From contig CANLGL010000053.1 in assembly GCA_947490345.1 (NCBI GenBank), positions 1 to 38,145 on the forward strand: a DNA stretch of 38,145 nt, written 5' to 3'. Source of the DNA: Deltaproteobacteria bacterium. GTDB lineage: Bacteria; Myxococcota_A; UBA796; SXON01. The position numbers were made by a program, and so were the translations under genes. Shown piece after piece: positions 33,570-38,145 of the stretch (its first letter is position 1; the number at the start of each line of letters is the position of its first letter). Under the pieces are notes generated by a model. It was not told the DNA's origin. It saw only the letters and a list, made by a program, of their open reading frames with translations, and ran no database searches.

Positions 33570-34523
33570 ATGGAGGTCACCCTCATCCCCGGCAGCGGCG
33601 TGGGCGTGCAGGTCACCGACGTGGTGCGTGCGGCGGTGGCGCGTGCTGGGGCGGACGTCACCTGGGACGAGCAGAACGAGCCTGACGCCGCGCTGGCCTC
33701 GGCGCGCCGCACCGGGCTGGTGCTCAAGGGCAAATGGATCGCCACGGTCCAGGTGGGCAAGCTCCCCCCCACCGTCGTCTTTCGCAGGGCGCTCGGCATC
33801 CACACCATCGTGCGCCACGTCCAGAACGTGCCCGGCCTCCCGGCGCGCGCGCAGGGCGTCGACATCACCATCTTTCGTGAGGCCAGCGAAGACATCTACG
33901 CTGGGTTCGAGCACCGGTCGGCGGAGGGGGTCTTCGAGACGGTCAAGGTCACGACCCGGGCCGCCTGCGAGCGCATCCACCGGAGCGCCTTCGAATGGGC
34001 GCGCGCCCACGGCCGCAAGCGCGTCACCACCGTGCACAAGGCCAACATCCTCAAGAAGTCGGACGGCATGTTCCTGGCGGTGGGGCGGGAGGTCGCCACG
34101 GGGTTCCCGGGCCTCACCCACGATGACGTGATCGTCGACGCGCTGTGCATGCAGATCATCCGCAAGCCGCAGGCCTTCGACGTGCTCGTGGCCGGAAACC
34201 TCTTCGGCGACATCGTCAGCGACTGCGCCGCCGGGATGGCCGGCGGGGTCACCGTCGCCTGTGGCACCGGCTACGGCCCCGGGGTGACGGTCTTCGAGAG
34301 CCCCCATGGCACCACGGTCGAGGTGGTCGGACCCGACGGCGCCAACCCCTACCCGATGCTCGGGCTGGCGGTCGATCTGCTCCGGCAGTCGGGCCAGGAC
34401 GCTGCCGCGGCAAAGCTCCGTGCGGCGTGTATCGGCGCACTTCAAGCGGGAATGCACTCGCCCGACATGGGCGGCACCGCTGGTTGCTCGGCCATTCGGG
34501 ACGCGGTGCTCGAGCGGCTGTGA
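33570..34523 (+). CDS. Isocitrate dehydrogenase family paralogue with degenerate substrate loop (IDH3-beta/gamma-like)
   Basis: 317 residues. Shared with the family: EDIYAGFEH (Tyr110), KANI (Lys157), Asp190, FGDIVSD and HGT (246-248). However, at the S-x-N loop the sequence is P-P-T-V-V-F-R: Ser becomes Pro and Asn becomes Thr, and the R-P of the alpha-like protein (VGLRPVR) is R-H here (TIVRHVQ), as in the H-x-K of mitochondrial IDH3 beta and gamma. It is therefore probably a regulatory or non-catalytic partner of the upstream enzyme. ATG 33570 is chosen; an AGGAG overlapping the upstream stop lies 7 bases away, and a GTG at 33567 is in frame. Co-transcribed with the preceding gene. Active-site reading is by eye alignment. 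Confidence 0.8.
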   Translation: MEVTLIPGSGVGVQVTDVVRAAVARAGADVTWDEQNEPDAALASARRTGLVLKGKWIATVQVGKLPPTVVFRRALGIHTIVRHVQNVPGLPARAQGVDITIFREASEDIYAGFEHRSAEGVFETVKVTTRAACERIHRSAFEWARAHGRKRVTTVHKANILKKSDGMFLAVGREVATGFPGLTHDDVIVDALCMQIIRKPQAFDVLVAGNLFGDIVSDCAAGMAGGVTVACGTGYGPGVTVFESPHGTTVEVVGPDGANPYPMLGLAVDLLRQSGQDAAAAKLRAACIGALQAGMHSPDMGGTAGCSAIRDAVLERL

Positions 34524-35371
34524 CGGTTCTGCCGCGAGGCTTGGTGCGGGCAGTCGCCATCGAGTGCGCGCGCAGCAGCCTCCCGCCGGACGAGCCCGAG
34601 GTGTTGCGCGCCGTCGCCGGGGTGGCCTGGCGGCTGGAGCACCGCCTTCGCGCGCGGCGCGCCGCCGCCTTCGTCGAAGCAGCCCGACGCAGTCTGGGGG
34701 CCAGCGTCCGCGCTGCCGAAGGCCTCGCGCGGGAAGCACACGACACCGACCTCCAGCGCCGGCTGGAAGAGCTCGTGCTCGGCCGTGTCGAACCCCAGTG
34801 GTTGGCCCGCTACGCCGAGCTTGAGGGTGCCCTTGGCGCCGAGCCCGCTTGCTTCCTCGCGCTCGGCGCTCCCCACCCGCTCATCGGCGTCCACGCCCTT
34901 GCCCTAGCGCGGCCTGGACTCGTTGCGCTCCACCCCGCGCCGCTCGCGCCTCCGGACGAGCCGCGTGCCGACCGCTGGCTTCGTACTCGCTTCGCCACCC
35001 TGCGCCACGCCCTCCCCGTGGAGTGGGCGGCCGACTCTGCGCACGCCGCCACCGCGCTTGCAGCGGGCCGATCCGTTCACGCCGTACTCGTTCGCGCTCA
35101 CGATGGTGCCGTCGGAGATCTCGACGCCGCGCTTGCCGCCGGCGTCGTACTCGGCCGCCCGCTGGCCGCGTTCCTCGGCGCGCTGGGTCCGGCGCCCGTG
35201 CGTCTTTTACTGGTGCACCGCGAACGCGACAAGCGCTGGCGTGTCGAGGCCACCGAGCCCGTCACGCCCGAGCAGATCGTGCCCCGCTTCGCCGAACACA
35301 TCCGCCGGTGGCCTGGCCAGACGCTGCCGTGGTTGTGCGGGCGCGTTGACGATGGGGATGCGCCGCATTAG
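34520..35371 (+). CDS. Divergent LpxL/HtrB-like acyltransferase-family protein
   Basis: 283 residues. The pattern of an N-terminal helical region (RARRAAAFVEAARRSLG), the central GAPHPLIGVHALALARPGLVAL, AALAAGVVLGRPLAAFLGALGPAPVRLLLVHRERDKRW and a late WPGQTLPWLCG resembles LpxL/HtrB lipid A acyltransferases, in which those segments surround H-x4-D/E and the substrate region. The H-x4-D/E itself is not seen (PHPLIG), so activity is doubtful. The GTG at 34520 overlaps the upstream stop (GTGA). No N-terminal membrane helix is evident. Could also be an unrelated protein; confidence is limited. Confidence 0.5.
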   Translation: MTVLPRGLVRAVAIECARSSLPPDEPEVLRAVAGVAWRLEHRLRARRAAAFVEAARRSLGASVRAAEGLAREAHDTDLQRRLEELVLGRVEPQWLARYAELEGALGAEPACFLALGAPHPLIGVHALALARPGLVALHPAPLAPPDEPRADRWLRTRFATLRHALPVEWAADSAHAATALAAGRSVHAVLVRAHDGAVGDLDAALAAGVVLGRPLAAFLGALGPAPVRLLLVHRERDKRWRVEATEPVTPEQIVPRFAEHIRRWPGQTLPWLCGRVDDGDAPH

Positions 35372-35400
35372 CCGGCGGGCCTCTCGTTTCGGAGTCGAAC

Positions 35401-35589
35401 ATGGCCAAGAAAAAGGCATTGGGCCGCACCACCATCTTCGTGGAGTGCACCACCTGCCGTGAAAGCGGAATCCCCGGGGTCAGCCGCTACGCGACCCAGA
35501 AGAACAAGAAGAACACCTCGGCTCGTCTGGAACTCAAGAAGTTCTGCCGGTTCGAACGCAAGGTCAGCGTACACAAAGAGACCAAGTAG
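35401..35589 (+). CDS. rpmG: 50S ribosomal protein L33 (bL33)
   Basis: 62 residues, ending in VHKETK and containing RYATQKNKKNTSARLELKKF, the L33 core. The first zinc pair C16-x-x-C19 is present; in the second pair Cys49 is kept but Cys52 is replaced by Glu. Between C19 and the Tyr-x-Thr lies a loop SGIPGVSR that is longer than in most short L33 forms but present in some long ones (Bacteroidota/Chlorobi-type). ATG 35401. It is a 23S-rRNA-binding protein of the large subunit. No tRNA or secE follows, the usual neighbours. Confidence 0.92.
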   Translation: MAKKKALGRTTIFVECTTCRESGIPGVSRYATQKNKKNTSARLELKKFCRFERKVSVHKETK

Positions 35590-35597
35590 TTCCCCAC

Positions 35598-35622
35598 GGG
35601 AGAGCGCGGCGAGCCCTCTCCC
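35598..35622 (+). terminator. Hairpin between the convergent rpmG and MopE-like genes
   Basis: GGGAGAG (35598-35604) pairs with CTCTCCC (35616-35622) around an 11-base loop, 9 bases after the rpmG stop and 19 bases before the end of the opposite gene. GC-rich without a T-run; likely a bidirectional terminator. Confidence 0.5.
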
Positions 35623-35640
35623 CCCGCTGCATGATCGCCC

Positions 35641-36327
35641 TCAGGGCCTCTTGGTCGGGCGTCGGAGGGCTGTCAGCAGCCCAGCGAGTCCCAGCGCGCT
35701 TCCTGCACAGCCGGTCTGAGCCGTCCCCTCCGACTCCGGATCGGCGCTGGCGGCCGTGCCGTCGCAGTCCTGGTCGATCGTGTCACCACGGGTATCGGCC
35801 GCCCCCGGATGCACGCTGTCGTCGGCATCATCGCAATCGTCGCCACCCACCCGCTTGGTGACAAAACCGTCGCCATCGGCGTCGTAGTCGTCGTCGTCCG
35901 CGCAGTCGGCATCCACCCCGTCGTAGGGCGGATCGTCGGCGTCGGGGTGGGTGCTGTAAGCGAGGTCGTCGCAATCGGTGCCGCCGTAGCCAGCGGCCTG
36001 GTGGCCATCGCCGTCGGCATCGAAGTCGTCGTTGCCCAGGCAGTCGGCGTCGACGCCGTCGTACCAGACGTCGGTCGCGTCGGGCCGGATGGCCGCGTGA
36101 GCGTCGTCACAGTCCTGGCCGCCATACTCGATCGCCGCGTAGCCGTCGGCATCAGCGTCATAGTCGTCATCACCCGCACAGTCCCCGTCCACGCCGTCGT
36201 ACCACACCTCCTTCGCCTCCGGATGCACGGCGCCGTCGGCATCGTTGCAGTCCTCGGGCACGGCCCAGCCATCGCCGTCGGCATCGGACGCGGCCAGGGC
36301 GCTGGCAATGAGGGCGCACAACAGCAT
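35641..36327 (-). CDS. MopE-like Asp/Cys repeat protein with MYXO-CTERM-like tail
   Basis: 228 residues. Four tandem units of about 45 residues contain D-x-D-x-D-G-x and DCDD/DCNDADG with Y-D-G-V-D-x-D-C, the putative metal-binding motif of the MopE family (named after the copper-binding surface protein of Methylococcus). Each unit ends in A-D-C or G-D-C. The N-terminus MLLCALIASALAA is an unusually short signal-like stretch without basic residues. The C-terminus has GCAGSALGLAGLLTALRRPTKRP: a Cys, short hydrophobic stretch and basic tail as in MYXO-CTERM sorting signals. Expected to be secreted, possibly membrane-anchored. Confidence 0.85.
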   Translation of the reverse strand: MLLCALIASALAASDADGDGWAVPEDCNDADGAVHPEAKEVWYDGVDGDCAGDDDYDADADGYAAIEYGGQDCDDAHAAIRPDATDVWYDGVDADCLGNDDFDADGDGHQAAGYGGTDCDDLAYSTHPDADDPPYDGVDADCADDDDYDADGDGFVTKRVGGDDCDDADDSVHPGAADTRGDTIDQDCDGTAASADPESEGTAQTGCAGSALGLAGLLTALRRPTKRP

Positions 36328-36422
36328 GGGCCCCAGAGTGTAGCCGTGAGTGGGGTGAGTCGCCTACCAACAGCATGGCCGCGAACACCTACACCTGCCT
36401 GCTGACGCCGCGGGGCGCGCGC

Positions 36423-36444
36423 AGCACGGGACCCGTGCTACACT
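36423..36444 (+). promoter_or_regulatory. Toxin-antitoxin promoter with overlapping palindromic operator
   Basis: Palindrome AGCACGGG-A-CCCGTGCT (8-base arms, one-base centre, 36423-36439) directly abuts and shares a T with a -10-like TACACT (36439-36444). The antitoxin start is 19 bases beyond the -10. RHH antitoxins bind such palindromes and repress their own operon; this role is inferred from position and symmetry. No clear -35 was identified. Confidence 0.55.
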
Positions 36445-36462
36445 GTTTTCGTGGAGGCTTCC

Positions 36463-36720
36463 GTGAACCTGACCGTCGTTATCGATGACCACGTCCTCCG
36501 AGGGGCGAGGATCCGGGCGCTGCAAGAAGGCACCTCGGTGAATGCGGTCGTCCGCGCGCGGCTCGAGGAGTACGCGTCACAGGGCAACTCACCGGAGGCG
36601 AGGGTCCGCGGGTGGGAGGAACTGTGGACCAAGGCCGCTTCCCTTCCCGAGGCGGAGGGCGAGCGAGACCCGCGGCCCTGGACGCGGGAGGACGCCTATG
36701 ACCGGAAAGTGTTTCGTTGA
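36463..36720 (+). CDS. Ribbon-helix-helix antitoxin (VapB-like)
   Basis: 85 residues. The first 45 residues (VNLTVVIDDHVLRGARIRAL then EGTSVNAVVRARLEEYA) follow the ribbon-helix-helix fold of DNA-binding antitoxins; the C-terminal half (PRPWTREDAYD) is the flexible, toxin-neutralising part. The GTG at 36463 is preferred over GTG 36451 because GGAGG lies 5 bases before it and the family starts with the N-L-T-V-V-I-D-D strand. It overlaps the toxin gene by 23 bases. Expected to autorepress through the palindrome upstream. Confidence 0.85.
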   Translation: MNLTVVIDDHVLRGARIRALQEGTSVNAVVRARLEEYASQGNSPEARVRGWEELWTKAASLPEAEGERDPRPWTREDAYDRKVFR

Positions 36721-37117
36721 CACCAACGTCCTCTTGTACAGCTTCGATCGCCGTGAACCTCAAAAGTGTGCCGCCGCGTGCGCGCTCATTCGCGGACTCG
36801 AATCTGACGCGAACCTCGTCGTGAGCAGCCAGGTGCTCCAGGAATTCTACGTCGCGTCGACGCATCCAAGAAAGTTGGCTCTGCCCGCCGCGGATGCCGA
36901 CAACGTCGTCCAACGACTAGCGGCGGGCACGGTAGTGCACGTGACTCCCCCAATGGTGGTGTCCGCGATCCACCGTCACCGCGCCGACGTCTTGTCGTTC
37001 TGGGACGCGCTGATCATCGAGTCCGCAATTGCCGGCGGCTGTACCACCCTCTACACGGAGGACCTCAACAACGGCCAGATGTACGGCCCGCTTCGCGTCG
37101 TCAATCCGTTCGACTAG
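36698..37117 (+). CDS. PIN-domain toxin (VapC-like)
   Basis: 139 residues. Acidic residues of the nuclease site are Asp8 (FVDTNVLLY), Glu49 (LQEFY), Asp103 (FWDALI) and Asp122 (TEDLNNGQ), with the usual spacing of VapC ribonucleases. These toxins cut tRNA or rRNA when the antitoxin is lost. ATG 36698 lies inside the antitoxin frame, so translation is coupled. All active-site residues are present, so it is probably functional. The convergent nitrilase gene ends two bases after its stop. Confidence 0.92.
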   Translation: MTGKCFVDTNVLLYSFDRREPQKCAAACALIRGLESDANLVVSSQVLQEFYVASTHPRKLALPAADADNVVQRLAAGTVVHVTPPMVVSAIHRHRADVLSFWDALIIESAIAGGCTTLYTEDLNNGQMYGPLRVVNPFD

Positions 37118-37118
37118 C

Positions 37119-37922
37119 TCACAACCGCCGGTGCCCTCCCACCGGCATCCCCCGACGCACCTCGGCCACCCGTCCCAGGTCGACCTCCCCGAGCACCACC
37201 CCCTCGCCGTCGGCGCAGTCGGCCAGCACCGTCCCCCATGGGTCCACGATCAGGCTGTGGCCGTAGCTGTGGCGCCCCGGGCGGTGCGGGCCCTCCTGAG
37301 CGGGCGCCAGGACGTAGGCCTGGGCTTCGATCGCCCGGGCTCTCAAGAGCGCGTGCCAGTGGTCGCGACCCGTCGTGAGCGTAAATGCACTCGGCACGCT
37401 GATCAGCTCGGCGCCAGCGTCTACGAGGCGACGGTACAGCTCGGGGAAGCGCAGGTCGTAGCAGATGCTCAGGCCCAGGAGGCCGACGGGGGTGTCCGCG
37501 ACGACGACGTCGTCACCAGGGGCGATGTGGGCGCTCTCGCGGAAGTGGGTGCCATCGGCGAGGTCGATGTCGAACAGGTGGAGCTTGCGGTAGTGCGCGA
37601 CGAGGGTGCCGGCGCTGTCGTAGAGGACGGAGGTGTTGTGACAGCGACGGGCGTCCACCGCGCACGCTTCGGCGACGCTTCCCACCAGGAGCCACACGCC
37701 GTGCCGCCGCGCGATCTCCCCGAGGGCCAGGTGGGTGGGCCCATCGAGGGCTTCGGCCAACGCCACCTTGCGCTCGGGCGAGGTGAGCAGCGTGGTGTTT
37801 TCCGGCGTCGCGACGAGCACCGCGCCGTGGGCCGCCGCCTTCCCCACCCAGTGGTCCACCCTAGCCAGATTGGCGGCGATGTCGGGACCGGAGCGAAGCT
37901 GGACGCAGGCGACGAGGGACAC
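37119..37922 (-). CDS. Carbon-nitrogen hydrolase (Nit-type amidase)
   Basis: 267 residues from GTG 37922, with the catalytic triad Glu41 (TPENTTLL), Lys113 (YRKLHLFD) and Cys154 (SICYDLRFPELY). The sequence follows the Nit1/Nit2-type omega-amidase branch (E-N, K-L-H-L-F-D and C-Y-D-L-R-F-P-E-L-Y), which repairs deaminated glutathione or hydrolyses omega-amides of dicarboxylic acids. The longer frame reaching 38108 overlaps the repeat at the window edge and lacks family similarity, so the GTG is preferred. Cytoplasmic. Confidence 0.9.
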   Translation of the reverse strand: MSLVACVQLRSGPDIAANLARVDHWVGKAAAHGAVLVATPENTTLLTSPERKVALAEALDGPTHLALGEIARRHGVWLLVGSVAEACAVDARRCHNTSVLYDSAGTLVAHYRKLHLFDIDLADGTHFRESAHIAPGDDVVVADTPVGLLGLSICYDLRFPELYRRLVDAGAELISVPSAFTLTTGRDHWHALLRARAIEAQAYVLAPAQEGPHRPGRHSYGHSLIVDPWGTVLADCADGEGVVLGEVDLGRVAEVRRGMPVGGHRRL

Positions 37923-37978
37923 GCCACCGTCATAATCGCAACGGCCGGCACGGGGCGAGTCGAGCGAGCCGTCCGCCT

Positions 37979-38145
37979 GCGGCGCTGCCGGTAAGTGCCG
38001 AGGTGGCGGCTCACCTCGTGAGTTGCCGGCAGCCGGGAGCGCCGCGGCGGCGGCGCCATCGTCGCTGTGAGCGCGGCGCTGCCGGTATCTGCCGAGGTGG
38101 CGGCTCACCTCGTGAGTTGCCGGCAGCCGGGAGCGCCGCGGCGGC
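37979..38145. repeat. Tandem palindromic repeat at right edge (two units visible)
   Basis: Two units of about 73 bases (37979-38051 and 38073-38145), 94 bases apart, almost identical (differences at the AAG/ATC after CTGCCGGT). Each contains CTGCCGG and its complement CCGGCAG 34 bases later, and inside them GAGGTG / CACCTC around GCGGCT, so each folds into a long hairpin. The array may continue beyond the window. Overlap with the longer reading of the nitrilase gene is considered non-coding. Confidence 0.7.

Noticed and set aside
33189..34739. 516-residue minus-strand frame over the isocitrate-type genes
   Set aside because: Shadow; both plus-strand genes have intact catalytic motifs.

Overview
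The window is a GC-rich (roughly two-thirds G+C by eye) bacterial chromosome segment with densely packed genes, many GTG starts and many 4-base stop/start overlaps. The gene mix suggests an uncultured or poorly studied member of the Myxococcota / former Deltaproteobacteria: many lipoproteins with acidic linkers, FG-GAP/UnbV proteins, a MopE-type Asp/Cys repeat protein with a MYXO-CTERM-like tail, a eukaryotic-type Ser/Thr kinase fused to a long repeat region, and Gram-negative envelope genes. This placement is inferred from gene content. No rRNA or tRNA is present; the only stable RNA gene I can support is RNase P RNA (rnpB, minus strand, about 31307-31747).

Layout. 1-1182 (minus): 5' part of a TetR-family regulator with a palindromic operator over its start, and signal peptidase I. 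1216-6755 (plus): a Nudix hydrolase, a small lipoprotein, then a tightly coupled group of MCE/MlaD-like protein, multi-pass exporter-like membrane protein, helical-repeat secreted protein and LolA/LolB-like lipoprotein, plausibly a lipid or lipoprotein trafficking unit. 6764-10790: lipoprotein, CrcB fluoride channel, NamZ-type muramidase, a LamG lipoprotein, another lipoprotein and a methyltransferase. 10852-14586: a compact molybdopterin oxidoreductase, a repeat patch, a 37-residue lipoprotein coupled to a barrel-like protein, and an NmrA-like protein. 14932-16940: SGNH-like protein plus family 9 glycosyltransferase. 17029-20140: two convergent FG-GAP/UnbV paralogues. 20265-23920: the kinase and an FTP/PepSY-like protein. 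24035-26901: a second SGNH-like protein coupled to a multi-pass membrane protein. 26951-27935: a frameshifted, truncated repeat-protein gene abutting a transposase remnant. 28110-31747: class I fumarase, a repeat-rich intergenic region, a REP-associated (RAYT) transposase and rnpB. 31880-35589: lipoprotein, two tandem isocitrate-dehydrogenase-family genes, a divergent LpxL-like protein and ribosomal protein L33. 35641-38145: MopE-like protein, a VapBC-type toxin-antitoxin pair with a visible operator, a nitrilase-family amidase and a tandem palindromic repeat at the right edge.

Three observations stand out. First, at least eight (probably nine) lipoproteins appear to start only 6-9 residues before the lipobox cysteine, with no basic n-region; for three of them a nearby in-frame stop excludes a longer N-terminus. 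Second, a dispersed palindromic element occurs twice in opposite orientation (55 of 55 identical core bases), one copy directly beside the RAYT gene, and its hairpins carry GTAG at the foot as known REPs do. Third, two adjacent isocitrate-dehydrogenase-like genes resemble the catalytic and regulatory subunits of mitochondrial IDH3: one keeps the substrate-binding Ser-x-Asn, the other has lost it and carries a His where IDH3 beta/gamma do.
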